From positions 82,037-146,036 of IMG/VR virus record IMGVR_UViG_3300025809_002164: a DNA stretch of 64,000 nucleotides; one strand, 5' to 3'. Both the position numbers and the translations under genes were made by a program. The notes beneath the pieces are model-generated. The model had not been told where the DNA came from. It ran no database searches and saw only the letters and a list, made by a program, of their open reading frames with translations. Below, piece after piece: positions 45,698 to 55,922 of this stretch; the stretch's first letter is position 1, and every line of letters starts with the position of its first letter. The DNA comes from a virus.

Positions 45698-46863
45698 CCT
45701 TTTTACCCTACGAAGACGTTCCTCTATATCTGGCGGTGGATGGGCATTCCGGCCAGTATATTTTCGCTGAAAATGCATCACTGTCCGTGTCTCAATCTTT
45801 ACAAGTAAACAGACAGATAGATGATAATATTATAAGTGTATGTAATTGGAGTGATGGAGGCTTCACTAATTATATTCCCCTAAATATGGTCGCCAATACA
45901 GCAACCACAGCCCTATTAGGGCCAACGAGTGGTCCTCCATCTCCACTAGCTACATCTATATATAAAATACCAGCAGACACCAAAGTTACATTCCCCAACG
46001 GAAAACATCTCTATTTTGAATCAGATGTATTCCCTGACGGTCACGACTACCTAGTCTCCCTCTATCCGAAAAGCGGAGGTTGGACTCTTCTTGAGGGTGA
46101 AGCTCAAAGTGGGCACTTTGATCCAATATTTAACTACAGATCAGAAAGTCCAATCAAAGGCTCTCTTAGTGTTAATTTTTATATTAATACAGGAAACCTT
46201 AATAATTTCTTTAATATCACTGGTCTGTCGGATCCTAATGTTTATCCAGCTATAGACGAAACTAAAGTCACGGGCCATTTAGGGGATTTTATTTTTTCCG
46301 ATGCATACTTAACCTCTTTTAGTTTTGGCCTATCTCCAAACTCTATATCTCAAGCCTCAGCCTCTTTTGATATCTATGGCGAAATTAAGCTTGACCCGGC
46401 GGTATCTAGTGATTATTACTCGTCAAGCCTATATTCCCAGCAATCAATAGCTCATGGTCAAAATAGCCAAATACTTTCGACATCAAGTGCAGGAATAAAT
46501 CACCCAATTCAATTCAATTACTCTATGGAGACATCACGGTCAGCAAGGTACGAAGCTCCTACAGGGTCTAGCCTTGATACAGTCGGGCTTGTTCCTACTA
46601 GAGTTTCCAAGGGAAGGACTTTAATAAATATGTCAATAGAAGGAGAGGGAATAGATCCGAACATACTGAGTGAAGGTTTCGGAGGAAAAAGGGCAAATTT
46701 AACAGCTCAAGTTTACGATCTTGCATACAACTCTTTCGACGATAACTCCAATGGGTTACTTAATGAGTTTCATTGTAGCGGAGTAATTACATCTCAAAAC
46801 CTTTCGGTTGACTCCGCCGGGTATCTCAATGGATCTATATCAGTCAAGCAGGATTTAAAATAA
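45694..46863 (+). CDS. Tail-tube-like or distal tail protein
   Basis: It is 389 residues. The first half contains YIFAENASLSVSQSLQVNRQ and SPIKGSLSVNFYINTGNLNN, then AYLTSFSFGLSPNSISQASA-SFDIYGEI, again the tube-like fold. The second half has IQFNYSMETSRSARYEAPTG and VDSAGYLNGSISVKQDLK, matching the second tube domain. An extra insertion (residues 65-130) separates the blocks. It overlaps the preceding gene by four bases and shares a TAATG with the following one. It may be a minor tube ring near the tip. Confidence 0.5.
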   Translation: MTFLPYEDVPLYLAVDGHSGQYIFAENASLSVSQSLQVNRQIDDNIISVCNWSDGGFTNYIPLNMVANTATTALLGPTSGPPSPLATSIYKIPADTKVTFPNGKHLYFESDVFPDGHDYLVSLYPKSGGWTLLEGEAQSGHFDPIFNYRSESPIKGSLSVNFYINTGNLNNFFNITGLSDPNVYPAIDETKVTGHLGDFIFSDAYLTSFSFGLSPNSISQASASFDIYGEIKLDPAVSSDYYSSSLYSQQSIAHGQNSQILSTSSAGINHPIQFNYSMETSRSARYEAPTGSSLDTVGLVPTRVSKGRTLINMSIEGEGIDPNILSEGFGGKRANLTAQVYDLAYNSFDDNSNGLLNEFHCSGVITSQNLSVDSAGYLNGSISVKQDLK

Positions 46864-47978
46864 TGGAAATAAAAGACAATAATAATAGAGCCATGCCCAT
46901 ACTCCCATCGTTTGGGTCTACAGCATCTTTTTCCTCGCTCACTGACTCAGTTAAATACGGAGATAATCACTCGCAAAGATCCCTGAAGGGAATAAATGGA
47001 TTAAGCATGTCTATGAACTTAAATTTTAGTGAGCTTACTGATGTAGAGTCCCAGAGTTTAATAAGCTTCCTACAGAGCCACTTCTACTATCAACCTCAAA
47101 TTTACTCCCCAGACGGAAGTTTCTCTAATAAAAGAATTAACCCGTTTGACTATCAACCCTTTTACCCCTATAAGTCAAACAAGTTTTTCTGCCTTGACTT
47201 TTCTCACGATAAGTCTTATTTTAATATTAATGAAGTCTCAGTCAGTTTGATTGATGCCTCTTGCAGCATACTTAACTCGGTAGAGTCGGGAGCTGGGCAT
47301 AATCCTAATATAGATTCATTAATTAATTTCGTACCAGGAGCTGGCACCTCGTCAGTTCAGAATTTAAATGTAAACCTACCTGAAGGCAGCTTGATTTATC
47401 ACTCGGGAGACTATAGAGTCGCTAAAATAAACTCCGATACTTCGGTTGTGGCAGGTAACTCAGTTAATTTCAACTATACAGCTGACTTTGGGTTTCCTGC
47501 TTCTACGGCTTCGAGCAATCAAACCCCCCTCAGGAATTCCATATACATAAATAACCCTAATGATTGCTTCTATTATCCATACCAACCTATAACAGACTTA
47601 GGAACTTTAGATCATAGAATGTTTGATTTCAGGCCAAGCGATTCTATCAATCTAAGGAATTCTCCAAAGCACAGAGTGTCCGATGCCTCAGATTTTTATA
47701 AAAAATATCATAAATACGGATTCAATCCGAACTTAATGAATTTAAATTTGTCATTCAATGGAAGGTCTGATCTAGAAGCTAAAAGAATACTCTTATTCCT
47801 GGAGTCTCATCTTGGGTATAAAAAATTCGGATTTAACGTATCAAGGGATTATACCTCATCCAATTATGACCCCAGAAAAACACTGTCTTCTTTCTACTGT
47901 CCAGAATGGAAGCACTCCTACACCTATAAAGATAATCACTCAATATCTGCTACTTTCATTGAATGTATTGATTATTAA
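46863..47978 (+). CDS. Minor tail protein with two gpM-like domains
   Basis: It is 371 residues. Two related halves follow the lambda gpM plan. The first (about 15-140) has LKGINGLSMSMNLNFSELTD with ESQSLISFLQSHFYYQPQIY and FSHDKSYFNINEVSVSLIDA. The second (about 255-371) has NPNLMNLNLSFNGRSDLEAK with RILLFLESHLGYKKFGFN, YCPEWKHSYTYKDNHSISAT and a final FIECIDY. The centre is a Ser/Asn-rich insert. It sits between tube-like and gpL-like genes exactly where gpM belongs in lambda-type tails. The duplication would build both tandem rings, or double the number of contacts, from one chain. Confidence 0.65.
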   Translation: MEIKDNNNRAMPILPSFGSTASFSSLTDSVKYGDNHSQRSLKGINGLSMSMNLNFSELTDVESQSLISFLQSHFYYQPQIYSPDGSFSNKRINPFDYQPFYPYKSNKFFCLDFSHDKSYFNINEVSVSLIDASCSILNSVESGAGHNPNIDSLINFVPGAGTSSVQNLNVNLPEGSLIYHSGDYRVAKINSDTSVVAGNSVNFNYTADFGFPASTASSNQTPLRNSIYINNPNDCFYYPYQPITDLGTLDHRMFDFRPSDSINLRNSPKHRVSDASDFYKKYHKYGFNPNLMNLNLSFNGRSDLEAKRILLFLESHLGYKKFGFNVSRDYTSSNYDPRKTLSSFYCPEWKHSYTYKDNHSISATFIECIDY

Positions 47979-47992
47979 TTTAATATATAAAT

Positions 47993-48862
47993 ATGGAAAA
48001 AACAATTCACGAAGAAATCTTCAAGCTAGAGCCTTCAACTTTAGTCACTCTTTATGAATTAGTATTAAAAGGTTTTGGAGAAAGCTACTATTTTCACTCT
48101 GGAGAAAACGGTTTCACTAATGAGATTATATTTAAGGGTAATAATTATAACTACATACCAATGAAGACTCATGGTTTTGACTCTACAGAGTCTCAGCTTC
48201 CAAGGCCTCGCATTACAGCAGATAACAGCGATTCGTTTTTTAGTCTCAAAACTAGATTCTTTAAAGATTTTATAGGATTTACCTTTAAAAGAACTCGAAC
48301 TTTTGTAAAATTTTTACATAAAGACAACTTTCCTGGCGGAGTTAATCCCCACGGTTCGGACACGGAAGTATCTTTCCCTGAAGAAAAATATATAATAAAC
48401 CAAAAAACCGTTGAAAATCAAAACATAATTGAGTTCGAATTGGTATCAGTTCTAGAAAAAGAGCAAGCTTTCATACCTAATAGAAAAATAGTATACAATA
48501 CATGCCAGTGGAAATACAGGCATAGTATAGGTTGTGGATATGCAGGAGCTCCTGTTAGCGACGCAAGGGGAAATCAGATAAACTTTACTCCAGCAGGACC
48601 ACCTCAAGAATTTGATGAATCAACCACATACAATTCAGGGAATTATGTTAAATTATCACCCGCACCTTTGTCCTCAGACCCAGATAGAGTTTTCGTTTGT
48701 GTGGTAAATGGAACTTTAGGCAAGAACCCGCAAAACGATAGAGACTCGTGGATCATGGACTCTTGCCCAAAAAACATAAGCGGCTGCAGGTCTAGATTTG
48801 GAGTAACAGAAACACTTAATGGACTACCTTTCGGAGGATTTCCTGGGACTTGGGAATACTAA
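47993..48862 (+). CDS. gpL-like minor tail protein with iron-sulfur cysteines
   Basis: This 289-residue protein follows lambda gpL: an N-terminal beta domain (LVTLYELVLKGFGESYYFHS, MKTHGFDSTESQLPRPRITA), EFELVSVLEKEQAFIPNRKI, then a four-cysteine C-terminal domain with C171 and C181 (NTCQWKYRHSIGCGYAG) and C258 and C265 (SCPKNISGCRSRFG). In lambda these ligate a 4Fe-4S cluster. Between the pairs an insert of about 55 residues resembles a CBM5/12 chitin-binding-type module (TTYNSGNYVKLS, VFVCVVNGTLGKNP). It adapts the tail tube to the tip and overlaps the gpK-like gene by 44 bases. Confidence 0.85.
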   Translation: MEKTIHEEIFKLEPSTLVTLYELVLKGFGESYYFHSGENGFTNEIIFKGNNYNYIPMKTHGFDSTESQLPRPRITADNSDSFFSLKTRFFKDFIGFTFKRTRTFVKFLHKDNFPGGVNPHGSDTEVSFPEEKYIINQKTVENQNIIEFELVSVLEKEQAFIPNRKIVYNTCQWKYRHSIGCGYAGAPVSDARGNQINFTPAGPPQEFDESTTYNSGNYVKLSPAPLSSDPDRVFVCVVNGTLGKNPQNDRDSWIMDSCPKNISGCRSRFGVTETLNGLPFGGFPGTWEY

Positions 48863-49568
48863 ACCCATCCGAAGCTGCCTTCGTTTCGCTTTAGAAAGTT
48901 GCGATAATGAGCGTTTTGGAATTTTCGTACACAAGGACAGTGATTACGATTATGAATTTATACCTATTGATAATTTAGATAAATCAAATCCAAATCATTT
49001 CAATATTAATAATAAATTATTTTATAATTACTATAAACAGTCAAAAGTTATATCTTTATTTCATACACATATAATTGACTCTCCAGAACCGAGTCCTATA
49101 GATATAGCTTTATCTCAATCTTTAAATCTACCTACTTATATATTGTCATGTTCGAGCAAGAAGAGCTCTCTGTACTACCCGCCTGTACACAATCGAGCAG
49201 AGCTGTATTCAAGGATATTCATACCTTTTTTTCAAGATTGCATTACATTTGTTAAAGATTTTTTATATTTAAAATTTAATATTAATTTAGTAGAACTTTT
49301 TAAAAATTGGGCCAGAAGATCTAAAGACTCAAACTCTTACTTAATTAACGAATTGGAAAAACATTTCAACGAAGTTAAAAAAACAGAATTAAAATACGGG
49401 GATGTGGTTATATTTAAACCCTCAATGACAAACTTATTTCATGCTGGAATAATTGACGAAAAACTAATGCTATCCCATCACCCAATGGGCTACCAACCTA
49501 CCAGCGAATTATTTACCCCTCAACTACTTAATAAGGTGTATAAAGTATATAGGAGTAAGGTTTTATGA
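48819..49568 (+). CDS. gpK-like tail-tip peptidase (JAMM + NlpC/P60)
   Basis: It is 249 residues. A JAMM/MPN+ metallopeptidase motif is intact: H82-x-H84, seven residues, S92-x-x-D95 (HTHIIDSPEPSPID). An NlpC/P60 domain follows with C141 as likely nucleophile (FFQDCITFVKDFL) and H208 (LFHAGIID). Lambda gpK has the same two-domain order and is required for tail assembly; NlpC/P60 domains cleave peptidoglycan peptides. No ATG lies closer to the conserved start than 48819, so the long overlap with the upstream gene appears real. It overlaps the I/J-like gene by four bases. Confidence 0.85.
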   Translation: MDYLSEDFLGLGNTKPIRSCLRFALESCDNERFGIFVHKDSDYDYEFIPIDNLDKSNPNHFNINNKLFYNYYKQSKVISLFHTHIIDSPEPSPIDIALSQSLNLPTYILSCSSKKSSLYYPPVHNRAELYSRIFIPFFQDCITFVKDFLYLKFNINLVELFKNWARRSKDSNSYLINELEKHFNEVKKTELKYGDVVIFKPSMTNLFHAGIIDEKLMLSHHPMGYQPTSELFTPQLLNKVYKVYRSKVL

Positions 49569-52500
49569 AGAGATTTATTTTATATGGAGAAATGGCTGAT
49601 CTATTTTGCAAAGAAATAGAATTAAGAGCTAGCACCATGAGGGAAGCTATAGAGGGTCTATCTGCCAATTTCCCTAAGTTTAGAAGTTATTTTATTAATA
49701 AATTAAATAAAGGGATCCATTATCATTTTGTATGTCCAGATAAAAACTCCATGGAAATGTACTGCCTGGACATGCCTTTAGCTGCAGACGAGTACGACAT
49801 ACTTCCATCCGTAGAAGGATCCGCAGCTGGTGCGACAGCATTTGCAGGAAATGCTTTACTTGGATACGGAATGTCCTGGCTTTCTGATAAATTAACCCCA
49901 AAGGAACCTCCTGAAAACGAAATAATTACAACCAACTCTTTCATATATTCAAACAACGAAAACAGGGCAGAGCAGGGCACACCAGTTCCCGTGGTATATG
50001 GACAACTAAGAGTCGGATCTAAAGTAATACATTCCAGCATTCATAACTATGATTACGATTATGACGCCGGAAGCATACACGAAGGCAAGCCAATCAACAC
50101 AAGACTATCTAGACTAATAGGAGGAGCTGACTATAATTTCATAAATCCGACAGATATAACAGATCTGAGAGCAGGAACTTCAGAAAGTTTTAAAGGCCTC
50201 AAAGATTCTGCCTCAGACATCACGAAGAGGTTTGCTGGAATAGGCATGTCAATGCATGCGGGGAATGGCACTAAAAACCTCAGCTCCAAATTGGAGAATG
50301 AAGCAATGAACGAAGTCTTTGAAAATAATAAAGATAGTTCGAATAAAAAGATGCATTTCGGACCTTCAGAAAATACCGCAACCCACACTGAGGCTAGAGA
50401 AGGCTGGTGGGATATCGGTGCATCAAAAAACGCAAGACCCTTTTTATATCCAATAGCGGGAAGCGTTGACATTAACATGAGGCCGGCAGGACCAACCACC
50501 TTATCTGTAGAAAGAGAGTCTAAAGCCGGATTAGTGCCTGTAAATATAGATGAAAAATGCTTATCGTTTGTAAGTCCAAGGGTCGTATCAACAGTAGGAA
50601 CCAGGACAGCTTACAATAAACTGGAATCTATAGGCATTCATAAATCTCTAGATATTATATCCGAAGGCCCAATTGCAGGCCTAGCTAACCCGATAACTGG
50701 CCTTGATGCAGACAACGGATTAGTTAATTACCCTTATTCTAAAGCAGACCCTGTTCGCTCTACAAGATCAGCATTAGTCCAAAATATTGATTATGCTAAC
50801 CTGCAGACACCAAACTTCCCCTTAGTTATCTCGAACGCGGGATCTGATTATCCAAATGGAGTATACAATAAAACGGGTAACGATCAGTCTGATCCAAGTT
50901 TTTTTATAACAATTAAAGGTCCATCTTCGCTAAAATCAGCAAGCATTCAAGATTCATCTTTCTATAAGGGAGACCAGAATAATGACGGCCTGCCAGATAA
51001 TACAGTTTTCTTCAAAAATAATATTGCAACCACTGAACCTTTATTCTTTTCAGACAATAGAATATTCTTACTCTCCTCGGGGGACGGTAGAATATGCCTA
51101 AACGACAACGATAACAATGCAATAAACGGTTCTCTACCTGCAGTATACACAACCGCTGAGAATCCAGGAGCCGGTGTCACGGGGGTTATTGATTTAGCTC
51201 AACTTGAATCTGACTCAAACATACTACCAGGATTTAATTCGAACTTTAAAATAGGAAAAGGCTACGGTTCTCCACCTGCAGGCCTAACATACAACATCTC
51301 TCCCCACAACGAGAGCTTGGAGTATGATGTAGAAATTGAAAAACTTTCGAGTTCTAAAAGGATATCAAACTCGGAAGTGATGGATTATGGTTACTTTTTT
51401 TTAGACAGAGAATCAAATCCCACTTTTCAAAACGAATTTAATGCTGTCCACAATTCTACAGCTCCGATCATCCCTAGGACGAATTTAAATTGGTCAGCCT
51501 CAGTAAGGAATTCTATTTATTCAACGGCATTTAATGCAAATTCAAGTATAACCATAGTGGTTGGAACTTGGAGGCAGAATTTGCGATTTGGCAGCCGAAT
51601 AAACAACGTTAGCCTTACTATAACTATGCAGCAATACATAGATTGCAGTAATGTTACTGCATCCAATACCAATGCAACGGCAACAGCGACACCTGGTTTT
51701 AATTCATGGAATAATGATCAAGCCTCTATTACGAATGAATTTCAAAATTTAGTCACAGGATCAGCCGTTCCTCTAGGTTTTTTACTGCGAAATGCAGCCT
51801 TCGCAAACACCGTTTTTAATCAATTTAACTCTCAAGCTGGCAACACATTAACGTCAATAACTATTCCCGCCGTAACTATAACGAGAGCTCAGAGTATTCA
51901 ATCCGGCGGAGGAAGGTACTTAAAGTTCGGTCCAGGCTCAGGAAGCAATACAGCAAGCGGGACAACAGCTGCAGGGTGGACCACTCCGTCGCACATGCTA
52001 GAAGTAGGTAATAATAATTTCGCCACTGTATCTATAATGAGCGATGGAGCAATACCTGAAGATTTAAGCCCAACTCCTAGAGGCTTTTATTGCCCAATGC
52101 TACACCCAAGAATAACAGTGTTTGTCCTAAGAAAGACAACAGGCTCAACGGGATCATCATTCAGGTTTCTACCTACTAATATTGATGCTGTAGCTACAAT
52201 TTCGGCCACAGGAACGGTTTCAAGTGTGAACCTTCTGAGGGTTCCGGATCTACCCGTTTACGAGTCGACATTTAATGGTGGAGACTGGACTCCTATTTTA
52301 GTCAATAGTTCGACAGATACACCTGTAGTTCTTTTTCCTAATTCGCCAGATTTTTCGTACCAAGATTTAGGATACTATTGCCAAATTGATCCTAGTAATG
52401 CCGCCATCAGTGCGGACTTCGAAATTGACAACGGAACATTAACTCATGATGCTATAGCGGGAAGTAGGAGACATTTATGCACTATGGAGGCCAACTGGAA

Positions 52501-55500
52501 CAACCATATATCGAGAAACAGAATCACTCCAGGTAGGACACAACATGGAGCCGGAATGTTCCCCTCTATATTAAACAATGCATCTATACTTTCGGCAACC
52601 CCCACTATAGCTTTCAATATTGAAGCTGGTAATAAATTCAACACCCCTACAGCTACAGCTCAAGCTCAAGTTACAGTCGAAAGCATAAACCTTACGGGTG
52701 CGGATTTTTTAATCAATGCCCTTACAAACCCTACATTAGGTGCGGCATCCACCATAATATGCACAGGAAGGCCAGCCTCACTTACTGTGCTAAATGCCGG
52801 AATAGGTTATACTTTCAAATCAGGAAACGCAAACGGCTCCAGAATATCTCAAGATATATATAATTTCCAATACGGAATCAAAAAATTCGATCTTAAAAAT
52901 ACAGGAAATAAGGGGTACAAACCTGATCAGACCTTTTATGCATATGGAGTAAGCAGAACTAAGAATTTCGCCGCAGCAACAGCCAATCCCAATAATGCTA
53001 TATATAACTCATGCAAGCTTAAAATTTCGACAGACAATGCCGGTTCTATCTCTGACATAGAAATTTTGGATCCAGGATTTGGTTTTTCTACAGTACTTGA
53101 TCCAGATGATTTTATATTTTCTAACGACTCTCAATTTTTTAATAATCCTCCGGATGCCGCATTTTTAGCAGGAAGCTCGACTGAGTTCATAGACCCGGCT
53201 ATTCACTTTTTGAAGCAAGATCTTATCGTATCAGTAGCCAACAATCATCTTAATATTCTTAATAATGAAGGCTCAATCAGTAAGTTCTACATAAGCCAGG
53301 AAGGGTTAGGATTCAATCGATTTCAAGACATCTTTAACCCTTTTTCGAGCATCTCCTTTAATCCTCCAGTTTTTCAAATAACTATAGTCAACGGAAGCAT
53401 TGCCTCTATCCTCGTACAAAACCCTGGATCTGGATACTCAAACTTAGACTCGTCTATAAAAATAAAAATTTCAGACCCTCCTACATTTGCCCTGCCTCAA
53501 GTTAACAATGCAGCCATAGATCCCGATTCATGGGCTAGATCTATATATCTAAACGATGTTCCAATGAGAGACAAGAATGGAATGTTTAACTTTTCTAAAT
53601 TTCACTTCGATACAAGAATAGGTCACGGAAAAAACGGACTAGGTGAGAGCAATTTAATTCCAAGCCAGGTCGACCTTATCGCCACCAAATCGAGACCCAA
53701 TATGATAAGTTCTGAATTCAAGCTGCCCTCGTATACTAAAGTGATTGATTATCCTCTATATGGGCCCAGGAATGAAAATGAAAAGGACTACTACTACGCC
53801 CACACGATCAAAAACCCAGAAGTCTCTGTGATAGGAATTTCTATCAACATTAAAGAGCTTCACTATATTTATGAAGGAGATGAAGCTGCTGTTTATGTAA
53901 ACTTGATCCCATTGATGATGGCTGGAGTTGGTTTTATGGCTGCAAAAGCAATGAAGGACGCAATTTCAGCAGCCTTCATACAAGACCCAATATCGCTATA
54001 CTCAAAAGGAATGGGTTCTGGTACTGGAGTAGGGGCCTGCATGGGAGCCCCGATAGCCACTCAGAATCGAGACGGCGGACAGGGAATGGGTACGACCGTC
54101 GCAAAAGTTGGAGAAATGGCTAAATCGGCAATAATGGCCGGAATAGGTGCCGCGATTCTCGGAGGAGCGGCTGGAATGGTATTAACTTATTTACTGGTTA
54201 AAATATTTCCTTGTAGTAAAATTCCCTGGCTATGCTTTAAAATTGGAGAAATAATCAAGAATAGTGGAGAGATCTGGCCCGCGAAAGTAAGAATAGCTAT
54301 AGAGTATGGAGTCGAGGGAGAGACTCTTGAAAAAGATGTAATCTCATTCAACGGCTGTGCTACCAACGAATATGTAAAAGATGTATTGATTGAAAACCTC
54401 CCCAAAGCCGAAGGCTCTAGCAATAACTTTAAAAATAGGATTGTAAAAGTCTACAGAACAACTCGTAGCTTGGACCCAATCTCTGGAGGTATAGTTGAGG
54501 CTAGATATAAAATTCAAACATCACTACACTCGATAACAGAATACGTCGAAGGCTTTTTTAGTTACCCAAATACAGCGATAATAGGAACTAGAGTAAATTC
54601 AAAAGATTTTCCACAACAACCCAAAAAAGAATTTTTAATAAAAGGCCGAATGATCAGAGTGCCGCATAACTATAACCCCTCAATTGGAACGTACAATGGG
54701 GACTGGGACGGAAACTGGAAATACATAGACTCGAACGCTGATAATCTAGCTCAGACTAGCGAAATTTTGCTAGAATGGACAAGTAATCCAGCATGGATAA
54801 TTTTCGACCTATTAACTAACGAGAGATACGGGATGGGAAAATATGGAATAAAAGAATCAGATATTGATGCCTGGTCTTTTTATACTTTTTCAAAGTTTTG
54901 CGATGAGAAGGTCGATGTAGTTATAGATGGAGTTAAGTCAAGTGAGCGCAGGCATATGTGCAACCTTTATATAGACTCAGAACGTCAAGCATACGATTAC
55001 ATAAAAGACTTGATGTATATTTATAACTCCTCAATTAGTTTTAACGGGGGGAAAATATACATAACTACAGATTCATCTGTCTTAGGGAAAAATGAATCGA
55101 TAATGATATTTAACAATTCAAATGTAGATGAGTCTGGCTTTTCTTATTCTAGTACTCCTGAGACTTCAAGGATCACTTCTGCGACTGTAGATTACCTAGA
55201 CGAAAGAGATAATTACATGCAAAAAAGCGAATACGTAGAAGATGGCGAAGGAGTTAAAGAGCACGGATACTCTCACATAAAAATAGCAGGAATGGGAGTA
55301 ACAAGGAGGGGAGAGGCTCACCGCCTGGCTTGGCATAAAATTTTAACAAAGCAATTAGAAAAAGAAATAATACAATTCAAAACTGGACTCCAAGGATCAT
55401 ACTTAAGGATTGGCGACGTTATAGATGTAGTTGATAATCATAAGATAGAAAAACATTCAGGAGGTAGAATTACCAGGATCGTTTCGGCCACAGAGATTGA

Positions 55501-55915
55501 AATCGATATCCCTGCAGCAGCCATAGCTTCTTCAGCCCTACTTCTTGAAGTGCCCAGCCCATCTGATTCAGATTCCGATACTATAGATTCCTCTAATATA
55601 CTCAATCGCAGATCCAGCCAATTCAAAGAGTATTCTATATCTATAAAGCAAAATTTTTCAATCACATTCTCTTCACCCATAGATCCAGAAATCGTGAAAG
55701 GCTTAATATGGATCATTAAAGAAGATGCCGCAAGTGAAATATCTCCAAAAAAATATCGAGTGAAGGAGATTAAAGAGTCTTCCTCCATGAACTTCGAAAT
55801 TATTGGCACAGAATATCTGGAAGGTAAATACGAGCAAATAGACAAAAGCTCTTCATCTAAAGATGGTATTCTCCTCGAAGAGAGGGAGTATTATGGGCAC
55901 AACATAATAGTATAG
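49565..55915 (+). CDS. Fused gpI-gpJ-like central tail-tip protein
   Basis: It is 2116 residues. Residues 1-170 match lambda gpI (FILYGEMADLFCKEIELRAS, NRAEQGTPVPVVYGQLRVGS). J begins near residue 355 (SLDIISEGPIAGL), is interrupted by an insertion of roughly 940 beta-rich residues, and resumes at about 1323 (ARSIYLNDVPMRDKNG). A second, hydrophobic insertion lies at about 1447-1560. J proper continues with FFSYPNTAIIGTRVNSKDFP, VPHNYNPSIGTYNGDWDGNW and FDLLTNERYGMGKYGIKESD. It ends where lambda J turns to FN3 domains. It is the baseplate hub and host-recognition platform. AAGG lies upstream of the ATG. Confidence 0.9.
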   Translation: MKRFILYGEMADLFCKEIELRASTMREAIEGLSANFPKFRSYFINKLNKGIHYHFVCPDKNSMEMYCLDMPLAADEYDILPSVEGSAAGATAFAGNALLGYGMSWLSDKLTPKEPPENEIITTNSFIYSNNENRAEQGTPVPVVYGQLRVGSKVIHSSIHNYDYDYDAGSIHEGKPINTRLSRLIGGADYNFINPTDITDLRAGTSESFKGLKDSASDITKRFAGIGMSMHAGNGTKNLSSKLENEAMNEVFENNKDSSNKKMHFGPSENTATHTEAREGWWDIGASKNARPFLYPIAGSVDINMRPAGPTTLSVERESKAGLVPVNIDEKCLSFVSPRVVSTVGTRTAYNKLESIGIHKSLDIISEGPIAGLANPITGLDADNGLVNYPYSKADPVRSTRSALVQNIDYANLQTPNFPLVISNAGSDYPNGVYNKTGNDQSDPSFFITIKGPSSLKSASIQDSSFYKGDQNNDGLPDNTVFFKNNIATTEPLFFSDNRIFLLSSGDGRICLNDNDNNAINGSLPAVYTTAENPGAGVTGVIDLAQLESDSNILPGFNSNFKIGKGYGSPPAGLTYNISPHNESLEYDVEIEKLSSSKRISNSEVMDYGYFFLDRESNPTFQNEFNAVHNSTAPIIPRTNLNWSASVRNSIYSTAFNANSSITIVVGTWRQNLRFGSRINNVSLTITMQQYIDCSNVTASNTNATATATPGFNSWNNDQASITNEFQNLVTGSAVPLGFLLRNAAFANTVFNQFNSQAGNTLTSITIPAVTITRAQSIQSGGGRYLKFGPGSGSNTASGTTAAGWTTPSHMLEVGNNNFATVSIMSDGAIPEDLSPTPRGFYCPMLHPRITVFVLRKTTGSTGSSFRFLPTNIDAVATISATGTVSSVNLLRVPDLPVYESTFNGGDWTPILVNSSTDTPVVLFPNSPDFSYQDLGYYCQIDPSNAAISADFEIDNGTLTHDAIAGSRRHLCTMEANWNNHISRNRITPGRTQHGAGMFPSILNNASILSATPTIAFNIEAGNKFNTPTATAQAQVTVESINLTGADFLINALTNPTLGAASTIICTGRPASLTVLNAGIGYTFKSGNANGSRISQDIYNFQYGIKKFDLKNTGNKGYKPDQTFYAYGVSRTKNFAAATANPNNAIYNSCKLKISTDNAGSISDIEILDPGFGFSTVLDPDDFIFSNDSQFFNNPPDAAFLAGSSTEFIDPAIHFLKQDLIVSVANNHLNILNNEGSISKFYISQEGLGFNRFQDIFNPFSSISFNPPVFQITIVNGSIASILVQNPGSGYSNLDSSIKIKISDPPTFALPQVNNAAIDPDSWARSIYLNDVPMRDKNGMFNFSKFHFDTRIGHGKNGLGESNLIPSQVDLIATKSRPNMISSEFKLPSYTKVIDYPLYGPRNENEKDYYYAHTIKNPEVSVIGISINIKELHYIYEGDEAAVYVNLIPLMMAGVGFMAAKAMKDAISAAFIQDPISLYSKGMGSGTGVGACMGAPIATQNRDGGQGMGTTVAKVGEMAKSAIMAGIGAAILGGAAGMVLTYLLVKIFPCSKIPWLCFKIGEIIKNSGEIWPAKVRIAIEYGVEGETLEKDVISFNGCATNEYVKDVLIENLPKAEGSSNNFKNRIVKVYRTTRSLDPISGGIVEARYKIQTSLHSITEYVEGFFSYPNTAIIGTRVNSKDFPQQPKKEFLIKGRMIRVPHNYNPSIGTYNGDWDGNWKYIDSNADNLAQTSEILLEWTSNPAWIIFDLLTNERYGMGKYGIKESDIDAWSFYTFSKFCDEKVDVVIDGVKSSERRHMCNLYIDSERQAYDYIKDLMYIYNSSISFNGGKIYITTDSSVLGKNESIMIFNNSNVDESGFSYSSTPETSRITSATVDYLDERDNYMQKSEYVEDGEGVKEHGYSHIKIAGMGVTRRGEAHRLAWHKILTKQLEKEIIQFKTGLQGSYLRIGDVIDVVDNHKIEKHSGGRITRIVSATEIEIDIPAAAIASSALLLEVPSPSDSDSDTIDSSNILNRRSSQFKEYSISIKQNFSITFSSPIDPEIVKGLIWIIKEDAASEISPKKYRVKEIKESSSMNFEIIGTEYLEGKYEQIDKSSSSKDGILLEEREYYGHNIIV

Positions 55916-55922
55916 TTTATTT

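Noticed and set aside
47812-48057. Open frame overlapping the end of the gpM-like gene and start of the gpL-like gene
   Set aside because: It lies across two well-supported genes in another frame and has no ribosome-binding site or recognisable sequence.
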